Shown here in pieces: positions 7,441 to 16,937 of a stretch of 32,627 nucleotides of DNA. This stretch comes from Silvibacterium sp. (GTDB lineage: Bacteria; Acidobacteriota; Terriglobia; Terriglobales; Acidobacteriaceae): assembly GCA_030037215.1 (NCBI GenBank), contig JASHRS010000133.1, positions 1 to 32,627 on the forward strand, given 5' to 3'. The notes beneath the pieces were generated by a model. That model was given only the letters and a program-made list of their open reading frames with translations. It was not told where the DNA came from and did not search any database. Both the position numbers and the translations under genes were made by a program. The stretch's first letter is position 1. Every line of letters begins with the position of its first letter.

Positions 7441-9234
7441 ATGGCAGTACCGGAAACGCTTGCGTTGAAGGAGATGCAGGACACCCTCACAGTCGAGCAA
7501 AAAGAATATCTGGCCGGGTTTCTCCTCGCTGTAGCAAAGCGCGGGCCTACATTTTTCGCAGGACATACGGCGGACGGGCGTATTACGGCAGACCCCGGAT
7601 CGGTCGTACCAAACGCGGCTGCTGCTGCCGGGCAGGATTTGTGGTTCGGTACGCCAACGGATGAACTTTGCAAGGAAGAGTGCTGGAAGCTGCAAGAGAA
7701 TCCACTCGATATGTGGGACAAGCTTCTTGCGCACTCAGCGGAAAACCGCTTTCCAGAAGGCGCCGACATCTTTCGCTTCAAATATCACGGCCTTTTTTAT
7801 GTCGCGCCTGCGCAAGACTCCTTCATGCTGCGTCTACGTGTGCCAGGATGCATTCTTACTAGCCGTCAATTGCGAGGCCTTGCCGACATGGCCGAAGACT
7901 GGGGTGCTGGCGAGGCGCACGTCACCACGCGAGGCAACATTCAGATTCGTCAGTTTCAGCCGAAAGACATCATCAACGTACTGATGAAGGTTCAAAGTCT
8001 GGGCATGAGCTCGCGCGGTTCGGGCGCAGATAATATCCGCAACATCACTGCCACACCAACCAGCGGCATTGACCCAACCGAGCTGTTTGATGTTGCTCCG
8101 ATGGCCCAGGCGCTGAATTTTTACATCCAGAATTCGCGCGACTTGTATGAGCTCCCGCGAAAGTTCAACGTTGCCTTTGACAGTGGTGGCGCCATTAGCG
8201 TTGTGGCGGATACGAACGATATTGCCTTCATTGCGGTGCGTGTTCCTGAAGACCGGAGCATACCTGCGGGAATATATTTCCGCGTACAACTCTGTGGAAT
8301 CACGGGGCACAAACAGTTCGCGAGTGACAGCGGACTTTTGCTTACGCCAAGCCAGACGGTAGCGGTTGCTGCGGCCATGATTCGTATCTACATACAGAAC
8401 GGCGATCGCACGGACCGCAGGAAAGCACGGCTGAAATACCTGATTGATCGCTGGGGAACGGAGAAGTTTCTCGAAGAGACAGAGAAACTTCTTACCTTTC
8501 CTCTTATGCGTGTCTCTGTTGACGAATGCGAGCCTCGCTTGGCAGTCGACCGGCAAGGACATCTGGGCATTCACCCGCAGCGCCAGCCGGGCTTGTTCTA
8601 CATGGGGGCCGCGTTGCCAGTTGGGCGGATGAGTACAGCACAAATGCGTGCGATTGCCGACATTGCCGACACCCATGGCTCCGGTGAAATACGGCTGACA
8701 GTATGGCAGAACCTAATTTTGACAAATATCCCGGCTGGGAAACTCCAGGCGGCTCGACAGGCTTTAGCCGACGCTGGTCTTAGCGATTCGGCGAGTACCT
8801 TCGCAGCGGGAACCATTGCATGCACCGGCAATCGGGGTTGCAGGTACTCGGCAACCGACACCAAAGCGCACGCGCTTGAACTGGCTGGCTTTCTTGATGA
8901 ACGGTTCAAGATTCAACAACCGGTCAATCTACATGTGACGGGATGCCCACACTCGTGTGCACAACATTACATCGGAGATATTGGCCTGCTGGGCACAAAG
9001 ATCGGGGGTGAAGAAGGCTATCAGGTATTGATCGGCGGCGGGTCGGATGAGCGACGGGGACTGGGCCGCGAGTTCATACCTGCAATCCGCTTCGAAGATC
9101 TTCCACCAGTGCTGGAAGAATTCTTCAGGCTGTTTGAAGAGAAACGCGACGAAGGCGAATCGTTCCTCGACTTTACGCGGAGACATGAAATTAGGCATCT
9201 CAGAGAGATGCTCTCAATAAAGGAGCAAGCGTAG
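7441..9234 (+). CDS. nirA: NirA-type ferredoxin/siroheme-dependent nitrite (sulfite) reductase hemoprotein
   Basis: Repeated NiR/SiR domains, VTTRGNIQIRQF, CTGNRGC...TGCPHSCAQ siroheme/4Fe-4S motifs. Start at 7441 (MAVPETLALK) is preceded by AGGGAG. The 7327 GTG start in the track overlaps hairpin-rich sequence. Confidence 0.88.
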   Translation: MAVPETLALKEMQDTLTVEQKEYLAGFLLAVAKRGPTFFAGHTADGRITADPGSVVPNAAAAAGQDLWFGTPTDELCKEECWKLQENPLDMWDKLLAHSAENRFPEGADIFRFKYHGLFYVAPAQDSFMLRLRVPGCILTSRQLRGLADMAEDWGAGEAHVTTRGNIQIRQFQPKDIINVLMKVQSLGMSSRGSGADNIRNITATPTSGIDPTELFDVAPMAQALNFYIQNSRDLYELPRKFNVAFDSGGAISVVADTNDIAFIAVRVPEDRSIPAGIYFRVQLCGITGHKQFASDSGLLLTPSQTVAVAAAMIRIYIQNGDRTDRRKARLKYLIDRWGTEKFLEETEKLLTFPLMRVSVDECEPRLAVDRQGHLGIHPQRQPGLFYMGAALPVGRMSTAQMRAIADIADTHGSGEIRLTVWQNLILTNIPAGKLQAARQALADAGLSDSASTFAAGTIACTGNRGCRYSATDTKAHALELAGFLDERFKIQQPVNLHVTGCPHSCAQHYIGDIGLLGTKIGGEEGYQVLIGGGSDERRGLGREFIPAIRFEDLPPVLEEFFRLFEEKRDEGESFLDFTRRHEIRHLREMLSIKEQA

Positions 9235-9237
9235 CGT

Positions 9238-11037
9238 ATGACGGCAGATCTCGTTCCATATATTCCTGAAGACGCGCCGTTCTCTCCTGCTCAGCGATCC
9301 TGGCTCAATGGCTATCTTGCCGGTCTTTATTCCTATGCTCCAGCGAAAATGGCCGAGGCCCAGCCATCGCTGCAGTTGGCGGTGCTTTATGGCTCGCAGA
9401 CCGGTACTGCGGAAGGGTTAGCGCGGAAATTTTCAAAAGAGCTGAAAGCTGCCGGACATACTGTGACGCTGACATCACTCGAAGGTTATGTCCCGGCCAC
9501 ACTCGCTGCGGAAAAATACGCTCTGTTTATTGTCTCGACTTATGGAGAGGGAGAAGCACCTGACGTAGTGCAGCCGTTTTACCAGCAGCTATGCGTAGAG
9601 CATTTTCCATTACTCCAAAATCTTTCTTATGCCGTGCTTGCGCTCGGCGATTCGCACTATGAACATTTTTGCCAGTTCGGGAAGGACCTCGATAAGAAGC
9701 TTAATGCATTGGGCGCAACCCCCATTATCGATCGCGTGGAGTGCGATATAGATATTGATGCTCCGTATGCCATGTGGAAGCAGGTCATAACGGGAAAGCT
9801 TGTTGAGCTCGCGTCAGGGCAATCACCGTCAATAGAAAAACCCGATACACATGGAGCAGAGACCCCAGCAGCATCGGATCATTACGGTTCATCCCCCCAA
9901 AAGGGGGCACTCGTACATACGCGTGACAATCCATTTTTTTCACCACTCGCCGAAAAGCGTGCGCTCACTCATCCAGCGTCGAGCAAACTAACCATTCATC
10001 TCGATTTCGAGATTGAGGGTTCAGCCATCCAATACGAAGCGGGAGATGCCTGTGGCGTGATTCCGCAGAATAGCCCTGATCTTGTCGATGCACTCCTCGG
10101 CCTGCTCCCTTTCAGCGGAGGCGAGGCAGTTGAGGTTCCAAAAGTCGGTAGTGTTGCCTTGCGTGATGCTTTACTCCATCACTTTTCCGTTACCCGGCTC
10201 ACTCGCAAAATCATTGCGGATTACGCAGCCCTGGCACAGTGTTCTCGCCTCGGTGCAATGCTTGCACCTGATAATCATCCCGAATTGGAGAAGTATCTGC
10301 ATGGACGTGATCTTGTCGATCTTTTGCGGCAGTGTCCGGGCGTTCTGAAAAAACCTGAGGATTTGATAAAGATGCTGCCCCGTCTAGTGCCGCGGCTCTA
10401 TTCGATATCATCCAGTCCTGCGGCCCATCCTGGCCGGATTCATACTACTGTTTCCGTTGTAAAGTACGTTTCGCACGAGCGTGAACGTGGGGGTGTGTGT
10501 TCCACACTACTAGCTGACCGCGTGGCTGTTGGCGACCGGCTGCCTATCTATATCCAGCCGAACAAGAAGTTCCGTCTACCGAAAGATGCGTCAGCTCCCG
10601 TAATTATGGTGGGGCCCGGCACAGGGATTGCTCCGTTCCGTGGATTTTTGCATGAACGGCGCGCCACAGCTGCTTCAGGACGCAACTGGCTTTTCTTTGG
10701 AGAGCGCAGTGCCGCAACAGATTTTCTCTATCAAGACGAGTTGCAGGTTATGGCGCGCGATGGACTCCTGACCCGGCTTGATACTGCTTTCTCGCGTGAC
10801 CAGGGCCACAAAATTTATGTGCAGGACCTGATGAGGCAAAACGCTCGACAGCTTTGGGCATGGTTGCAGGAGGGAGCGTTCCTTTATGTCTGTGGTGACG
10901 CCTCGCGTATGGCAAAGGACGTGGATCGTGCGTTGCATCAAGTGATAGAAGTGGAAGGAAATATGTCCCAGGCAGATGCCGGCAATTATGTGGGAGCACT
11001 CAAGGATGGTCACCGTTATCAGCGCGATATTTACTAG
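9238..11037 (+). CDS. CysJ-like diflavin (flavodoxin + FAD/NADPH) reductase, probable electron donor to NirA
   Basis: LYGSQTGTAEGLA flavodoxin motif, STYGEGEAPD, PRLYSISSSP FAD motif, GPGTGIAPFRGFL, YVCGDASRMAKDV, C-terminal YQRDIY. Starts 3 nt after the nirA stop. Confidence 0.92.
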   Translation: MTADLVPYIPEDAPFSPAQRSWLNGYLAGLYSYAPAKMAEAQPSLQLAVLYGSQTGTAEGLARKFSKELKAAGHTVTLTSLEGYVPATLAAEKYALFIVSTYGEGEAPDVVQPFYQQLCVEHFPLLQNLSYAVLALGDSHYEHFCQFGKDLDKKLNALGATPIIDRVECDIDIDAPYAMWKQVITGKLVELASGQSPSIEKPDTHGAETPAASDHYGSSPQKGALVHTRDNPFFSPLAEKRALTHPASSKLTIHLDFEIEGSAIQYEAGDACGVIPQNSPDLVDALLGLLPFSGGEAVEVPKVGSVALRDALLHHFSVTRLTRKIIADYAALAQCSRLGAMLAPDNHPELEKYLHGRDLVDLLRQCPGVLKKPEDLIKMLPRLVPRLYSISSSPAAHPGRIHTTVSVVKYVSHERERGGVCSTLLADRVAVGDRLPIYIQPNKKFRLPKDASAPVIMVGPGTGIAPFRGFLHERRATAASGRNWLFFGERSAATDFLYQDELQVMARDGLLTRLDTAFSRDQGHKIYVQDLMRQNARQLWAWLQEGAFLYVCGDASRMAKDVDRALHQVIEVEGNMSQADAGNYVGALKDGHRYQRDIY

Positions 11038-11063
11038 AGTAAAAATGGAAAGAGGTCGTTCTT

Positions 11064-11097
11064 GGAGTTGCGGGTTCGAGTCTATCTGAGGGAACCA
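11064..11097 (+). other. Degenerate tRNA 3'-end-like fragment (possible integration scar)
   Basis: GGAGTTGCGGGTTCGAGTCTATCTGAGGGAACCA: TTCGAGT T-loop, decayed T-stem, then exactly 7 nt + discriminator + CCA. No matching 5' half. Confidence 0.35.
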
Positions 11098-11160
11098 AAT
11101 TCCTTTCACCCACCCATAGCTGCTCAGTTATGCCGTCTTTGGTGAATCACTTCGAAGTGT

Positions 11161-12945
11161 CTATGGATGCTCCTGTCGCGTTGTGCTGGCTGTTGCGCTC
11201 AAACGACGGCCTTTTCCTTCGGTAAGACTCATGATTTGATCGACAGTTGCCGGGGGATCGAAGATCTCCGTTTCCCCATTTGGCCATCGCACTTGAATGC
11301 TCTGTAGATGAGTATCTTCGCCCAGTCCGAAGTGCAAGCGGAGATCGCTTGACGAGTTGTAGCTCGAGCCGCTGTGTACCTCGTCAACCCATAGGCGATT
11401 TGTTCCCTGAATGGCTACTCGGGCGCCGATGGCGTCGCGGTTTGATATTGTGCCGATCAGATGAAGCTCCAGCCAGTGGTTATTGTTTTTTGCAATATTG
11501 ACAAGGAGCATTGGGTAGTCGCTGAGATTATTGATCACAGCCTCAAGGCGACCGTCGTTAAAGAGGTCCGCAACGGCTAGACCGCGACTGGAGCGAGGGT
11601 CGTTGAGGCCAGGACCGGAGGTCTTGCTGACATCGCGAAACTTTCCATTGCCGAGGTTGTAATACAGAAAGCGCGGTTCGCGGTAATTTGAGCCAAGTTT
11701 AGCGGAGTCCACTTCCGGATAGACATGACCGTTGACGACGAGAAGATCCGGCCATCCGTCGTTGTCGACGTCGGCGAATATTGCGCCCCAGCCGAGGGCA
11801 TCCGAGTTGATGCCGAGCCCGGAGGGGAAGGTCACGTCAGTGAAAGTGCCGTCTCCATTGTTGTGATACAGGGTTGAAGTGTCGTCAGAGAAGTTGGTCT
11901 TGAAAAGGTCGAGCCTGCCGTCTCCATCGTAATCGGCTGAGGTTGAACCCATACTCGCTTGTTCGCGCCCGTCTTCATTAAAGGCTACTCCCGCATCTGC
12001 GGCGACGTCGGTAAAGGTGCCGTCGTGGTTGTTGTGATAGAGGATCGAAGGCGTCGAATCGCAGGCAACATAGAGATCAGGCCAGCCATCGTCGTCGTAA
12101 TCGAGAGTTGTGATGGAGAAGCAGTAATGACCATAGGTTTTCTGAAAGCCACTGGACTTGCTTACATCCTGAAACTTTCCATTGCCGATGTTGTGGTAAA
12201 GAATGTTAGGCGCGCTTTCGAGGCCACGAGGACCGCACATGACAGGCACGCCCTTCCAGATGCAGGTTGAGTTGCCGCCCGGAGGAGGGGTTTTTGCAAG
12301 GTCGAAGTGAACGTAATTTGCAACGGCGAGATCCAGCTTGCCGTCGCGGTCGTAATCGATAAAGGCGCAACCCGTGCCCCATTCATTCCCAGTACCAGCG
12401 ACTCCGGCCTGTTCGGCTACTTCTTTGAACGTGCCATTTCCTTCATTGTGATAGAGGCGGTTCTTGCCATAGCCCGTTACATAAATGTCTTCGTAGCCGT
12501 CGTTGTCGTAATCGCCGACACAGACACCCTGCCCCCAGCCCGTAAATGCAAGGCCCGCTTTCCGGGTAACGTCAGTGAAAGTTCCATCGTGGTTGTTATG
12601 AAAAAGGTGGCTTGTTGGCGGTGGTCCCTGATCGCTTATTTTTTCACCTGGCAGGGTAGTCCCATTCACGATAAAGATGTCAGGCCAGCCGTCATTGTCA
12701 TAATCCAGGATAGCTACCCCCGAGCCAGTAGCTTCGATGATGTAGTGCTTGGATTCGACGTTGCCATTAACGTCGCGCACCATGATTCCGGCCTTCGACG
12801 CCACATCGATAAACCATGCGGGGGGAGGGTGATCGGTTGTCGGAGGATAGGGCTGCTGGGAGCCTGCTGAGAGCGTAAATATCATCGACACAATGCTGAA
12901 GATCAAAGCATTTCGCGCTGGCGCGGATTGTCGCAGATGAAACAT
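11161..12945 (-). CDS. CRTAC1 family protein (VCBS/FG-GAP repeats, ASPIC/UnbV C-terminal domain), Sec signal peptide
   Basis: Repeated LYHNNGDGTFTDVT / DYDNDGWPDIFIVNG units; C-terminal GARVAIQGTNRLWVDEVHSGSSYNSSSDLRLHFGLGEDTHLQSIQVRWPNGETEIF (ASPIC/UnbV). Confidence 0.93.
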   Translation of the reverse strand: MFHLRQSAPARNALIFSIVSMIFTLSAGSQQPYPPTTDHPPPAWFIDVASKAGIMVRDVNGNVESKHYIIEATGSGVAILDYDNDGWPDIFIVNGTTLPGEKISDQGPPPTSHLFHNNHDGTFTDVTRKAGLAFTGWGQGVCVGDYDNDGYEDIYVTGYGKNRLYHNEGNGTFKEVAEQAGVAGTGNEWGTGCAFIDYDRDGKLDLAVANYVHFDLAKTPPPGGNSTCIWKGVPVMCGPRGLESAPNILYHNIGNGKFQDVSKSSGFQKTYGHYCFSITTLDYDDDGWPDLYVACDSTPSILYHNNHDGTFTDVAADAGVAFNEDGREQASMGSTSADYDGDGRLDLFKTNFSDDTSTLYHNNGDGTFTDVTFPSGLGINSDALGWGAIFADVDNDGWPDLLVVNGHVYPEVDSAKLGSNYREPRFLYYNLGNGKFRDVSKTSGPGLNDPRSSRGLAVADLFNDGRLEAVINNLSDYPMLLVNIAKNNNHWLELHLIGTISNRDAIGARVAIQGTNRLWVDEVHSGSSYNSSSDLRLHFGLGEDTHLQSIQVRWPNGETEIFDPPATVDQIMSLTEGKGRRLSATASTTRQEHP

Positions 12946-12947
12946 TA

Positions 12948-14816
12948 TTACACCTTACCCAATTGGGGGTGTGCATTCATGACCATCGTTTTAAGGACCT
13001 TTCCACCCTCTTGGATTACGTACAGGTGATTTGCAGGCAGATCATGCAGATGGTCTATGGCGCCGGAAGGCCATGTGATCTCTACCGTGTCTGCTTTGGT
13101 TGCACGGTTGAGCCCGAAATGAATGCGAAAGTCGTTCTGCGAATAATAGCCACCGCCGCTGCGCACCTCGTCCATCTGTACAAATGGTTTTTCGGTCGGC
13201 GACACCTGTGTTGTAACTGCAATGCGTGCGCCGATGCCAGAGCGGTTTGATTTCGTTCCAACTATGCGAATCTTGATCCAGTTGCGTCCGGTCTTTGAGT
13301 CGCAGCGGAGTAACTGGGGAAGGGCATTGACGCAGTTGACGACTGCGTCGATGTCGCCATCGTTGTCGTAATCGCCGAAAGCGCAGCCACGAGCAGGCAC
13401 GGCTTCGTTAACACCGGGACCTCCTTCCGCTGTTACATCTTCAAATTGTCCGTTTTGCAGATTGCGGTAAAGGTACTTGTGCTCCGCATATGGCGCGTCG
13501 ATGCCAGCGCCGTCCACTTCCGGGTAAACATGACCATTGCAGATGAGGATGTCAGGCCAACCATCGTTGTCCATATCAAGGAAGCCCACTCCCCAGCCGA
13601 GAAGCCTGGTGTTAACTCCCAGACCGGCAACGTAGGTATCATCATCAAAAGTTCCATCCCCAAGGTTCACATAGAGAGAATCCGTATCGCCTGCAAAGTT
13701 TGTTTTGACAATGTCGAAATAGCCGTCGCGATTAAAGTCTGCAATGGCCACTCCCATCCCAGCCTGCGGCTTGCCGTCTGGTGAATAAGCTACACCGGCT
13801 TCGATCGCCACATCCTTAAATGTGCCGTTCTTCTGGTTCTGATAGAGCGTCGCCGCCGTCGAATCGTCGGCGACATAAATGTCCGGCCACCCGTCGTTGT
13901 CAAAGTCACAGATGCCGACCGACAGGCCATAGGTTCCGATAGCGGTCCACATGCCACTTTTTTCCGATATGTCGGTGAAAGTGCCGTCGCCGTTGTTGTG
14001 GTAGAGAATGTTTTTCCCGCCTTCAAGACCGGGAGGGCCGCATGCTACCTGGGTTCCCTTGTACTCACAACCCGCTGCGTCAGGTAGAGGAGCAGTCTTA
14101 ATGTCGAAATCGATATAGTTGGCTACGAAAAGATCAAGATGCCCATCGCGGTCGTAGTCAAGAAAGGCACAGCCCGAGTTCCATCGGGTTTTTGGCTGAA
14201 GAAGTCCGGCCTCAGCGGTTACATCCGTGAAGGTTCCATTGCCGTCGTTGCGATACAGCGCATTCTGGCCGTAATAGGAGACAAAGAGGTCGTTCCACCC
14301 ATCATTGTTGTAATCGCCGACGCAACATCCCTGACCCCACCCTGTTTTGTGCTCGAGGCCAGAGCCAATGGTTACATCTGTAAAGGTGCCATCGCGGTTG
14401 TTTTTGAAAAGGTGACAGTGCGGCTCCTGCCCTCTAGGAAACCCATCGAGACGCCAGCCGTTAACAAGGAAGATATCGAGCCAGTCGTCATGATCGTAAT
14501 CGTAGAAAGCCACTCCACAGCCCGTCGTTTCGAGCAGATATTTGTTTTTGTGCTCTCCGCCGTAGATAGTTTTTGCATTCAGGCCGGACTTACGCGCCAC
14601 ATCGATGAAGCTGACACCAAGAGGCGTTCCGGCTATCGGAGACGGCAGCCGCTTCGGAGCAGGACGAGGGGTTGCGTTATAGGTGGGCCGGGCACTGACC
14701 TGCGAACCAGCCTGCATCGTATTTTGGGGTGCTGCGAGCGCCAGCACATCGTCAAAAGTAAGAACCAAAGCGGTGTTGCAAAGGGAAGTAATGAAGTTGC
14801 GGCGCGACCAGCTCAA
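12948..14816 (-). CDS. CRTAC1 family protein (VCBS repeats + ASPIC/UnbV), Tat-like signal
   Basis: MSWSRRNFITSLCNTALVLTF (Tat-like RRNF); many NNRDGTFTDVT/DYDNDGWPDI repeats; C-terminal GARIAVTTQ...VRSGGGYYSQNDFRIHFGL...VEITWPSGAIDHL. Confidence 0.93.
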   Translation of the reverse strand: MSWSRRNFITSLCNTALVLTFDDVLALAAPQNTMQAGSQVSARPTYNATPRPAPKRLPSPIAGTPLGVSFIDVARKSGLNAKTIYGGEHKNKYLLETTGCGVAFYDYDHDDWLDIFLVNGWRLDGFPRGQEPHCHLFKNNRDGTFTDVTIGSGLEHKTGWGQGCCVGDYNNDGWNDLFVSYYGQNALYRNDGNGTFTDVTAEAGLLQPKTRWNSGCAFLDYDRDGHLDLFVANYIDFDIKTAPLPDAAGCEYKGTQVACGPPGLEGGKNILYHNNGDGTFTDISEKSGMWTAIGTYGLSVGICDFDNDGWPDIYVADDSTAATLYQNQKNGTFKDVAIEAGVAYSPDGKPQAGMGVAIADFNRDGYFDIVKTNFAGDTDSLYVNLGDGTFDDDTYVAGLGVNTRLLGWGVGFLDMDNDGWPDILICNGHVYPEVDGAGIDAPYAEHKYLYRNLQNGQFEDVTAEGGPGVNEAVPARGCAFGDYDNDGDIDAVVNCVNALPQLLRCDSKTGRNWIKIRIVGTKSNRSGIGARIAVTTQVSPTEKPFVQMDEVRSGGGYYSQNDFRIHFGLNRATKADTVEITWPSGAIDHLHDLPANHLYVIQEGGKVLKTMVMNAHPQLGKV

Positions 14817-15005
14817 AAAGACCCTCTTCCGATTACCTGTCCAGCGTCCGGGTTAGAAATGCCCTTTGGAATTCGGTCACCACTTGCCGGGCCAATTGCA
14901 GAGTGAAAGGGCCAGGGGAGCGGTCGACTGAGTATAGTGGAACATCTGTCGCACAGGGAACGGGGAAGGAACAATACAACTGTTTTCATGCCTGATTTAT
15001 TGAAC

Positions 15006-16832
15006 CTACCTTGATACCACAGGAGCTGACACCGGGGTAGCGAGTTGTAATTGCAGAGCCTTCTGACGCTCAATAGCGGCGTCCGCGTTCCGCCCTTGCT
15101 GGGCAAGTGCATTGGCTAATGCAAGATGCGCCTCTGCAAATGTTGGGTCAGCATTCACCGCAGTCTGAAACTGGACAATGGCGTCAGCTACCTGGCCTCG
15201 ACTTAGAAGTGCTTTGCCGCTGTCGAGGGCGAAGTTTGCCCGTTGATGGCTAACCGCTGTGCGTGTAAGATCCTCCGCAATTTTTCGCTCGGCGGCTGCA
15301 CCTTTGTGGTCGCCCTCTTCGCTGAGGATCGACGCAAGAGTGATATGCGGGCTGGGCTGATTGGGCATCAGCTGAATTGCGCGTTGCAGCGCATCTATCG
15401 CTTTCTGGGGTTGATCGGTTTGTTTATAGATGGTGCCGAGCAGGGCCCAGGCGTCCCCATTATCGGGACGCAGCAAAGTCGCCTTCTCCAACTCTATCTG
15501 CGATTGCTCAAACTGACCAAGCTGCATGTAAAGTACACCCAGAGTATACGGAGGATCGGGCAACTGTGGCGCCATACGCTCTGCTGTCACGAGTTCGGTA
15601 ATTGAAGCCGTGGGATCGTCCTTAAGCTTAAGTGCGAGGCCGAGATCATAGTGCAAGTAGGCATTATTGGGATCGGTGTTGAGACCGTCTCGGAACTGCT
15701 CGATTGCGTGATTGAGATCGCTTTGCTGCAGGTAGGCCACGCCGAGGTCTTCGCACAGAGTCGGGTTCCCTGGATTCAACTTGAGCGCGCGTAAGTAGAA
15801 GGGAAGCGCACTCTTTGCGTCGCCTGTCTGTACCAGTGCCAGTCCCAGATTTGTAAGTGCGGCTGGATCGCCCGGGTGCGCCTCTTCGACCTTCTCAAAG
15901 AGAGGTAACGCTTCGTGTGCGTTTCCACTCGACTGCAGAGTAAGCGCAAGCTCGTATATTGCATCCGTGGAAGTGGAGTCGAGCTCCATAGCGTGACGCA
16001 GTACTTGAATCGCAGTTTCGTCCTGACCGTTAGCACGAAGTGCCCGGCCGAGCTGGACTATGTAATCAACGTTCGTTTTCGCGAGATCGCTGGCTCGGGT
16101 AAGTTCAGTCACGGCACTGGCAGGGTCGTTTTGATTCAGATAAACCGAGCCGAGGTGATAATGGGCAGACGCAAGCTCAGCGTTCAGCTCAAGGGCTCGC
16201 TGAAATTCGGTGTTTGCTTCGTTATATCGCTGCTGTTGTGCGAAAAGTGTGCCAAGTGCATCATGCAAGGTTGCATCGTCCGGCGAGCTGACCAGGGCCT
16301 GTGTAAGTTGCTCCTGCGCGGCCTCCAGATGATTTGTTGCAGAGAGCGCTGTTGCATACGCTGCCGCTGCTTCAGGCGTGAGTGCGGGAGGTGGGTTGTT
16401 CGCGTGTTCAAGCTGCTGAAACATCTCAACACACTTTGTGTATTGGTGAAGCTGTGAGTACGTCAACGCAAGATTCAGAATGGTATTTGTATCGTGTGCG
16501 TCTAATGCGTGGGCCAGCTCAAGCTCGGGCATCGCTGCTTTGGCATCGCCCTGTGCAAGAAGCACAGCTCCGAAGGCAGCATGGCCGGCCGCAACATTAG
16601 GTGCAAGGCTGACAACTTTCGCAAACATCACATGCGCGGTTTGCAGATCACTCCGCATGTAAGCTGCCGATCCTGCGCGAAAAGCGGCATCCGCTTCTCG
16701 CAGATTATCGCTCGACAATGCTGAATGCTCAGGCGTGACAACGGTGTTTTGTGAGGTCTGCGCTCCCGACGAGTGAAGCATCGCAGCCACACACGCCATG
16801 AGGAATATCGAAGACGGGCGGATAGATCGCAT
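15006..16832 (-). CDS. Secreted tetratricopeptide-repeat protein
   Basis: N-terminal signal peptide (MRSIRPSSIFLMACVAAMLHSSGAQ); more than ten TPR-like 34-residue units (e.g. ALTNLGLALVQTGDAKSALPFYLRALKLNPGNPTL). Confidence 0.9.
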   Translation of the reverse strand: MRSIRPSSIFLMACVAAMLHSSGAQTSQNTVVTPEHSALSSDNLREADAAFRAGSAAYMRSDLQTAHVMFAKVVSLAPNVAAGHAAFGAVLLAQGDAKAAMPELELAHALDAHDTNTILNLALTYSQLHQYTKCVEMFQQLEHANNPPPALTPEAAAAYATALSATNHLEAAQEQLTQALVSSPDDATLHDALGTLFAQQQRYNEANTEFQRALELNAELASAHYHLGSVYLNQNDPASAVTELTRASDLAKTNVDYIVQLGRALRANGQDETAIQVLRHAMELDSTSTDAIYELALTLQSSGNAHEALPLFEKVEEAHPGDPAALTNLGLALVQTGDAKSALPFYLRALKLNPGNPTLCEDLGVAYLQQSDLNHAIEQFRDGLNTDPNNAYLHYDLGLALKLKDDPTASITELVTAERMAPQLPDPPYTLGVLYMQLGQFEQSQIELEKATLLRPDNGDAWALLGTIYKQTDQPQKAIDALQRAIQLMPNQPSPHITLASILSEEGDHKGAAAERKIAEDLTRTAVSHQRANFALDSGKALLSRGQVADAIVQFQTAVNADPTFAEAHLALANALAQQGRNADAAIERQKALQLQLATPVSAPVVSR

Positions 16833-16937
16833 TTCTGCGCTGATTCTACTCGTGCTGAGAAAAGCATCGATTACATCAAGGGGTCGTTGATCGAGTGAAG
16901 AGACAGCATGAAAGACAACAAACTCACCTAATCCTTG

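Noticed and set aside
11148-11159. Palindrome CACTTCGAAGTG between convergent genes
   Set aside because: Only a 4-bp stem with a TCGA loop as a hairpin and no T tract; weak as terminator or operator.
11959-14906. Plus-strand ORFs (e.g. 255 aa at 14139..14906, 187 aa at 12307..12870) opposite the CRTAC1 genes
   Set aside because: Periodic VVVVI-type sequence is the antisense of VCBS repeats, not an independent protein.
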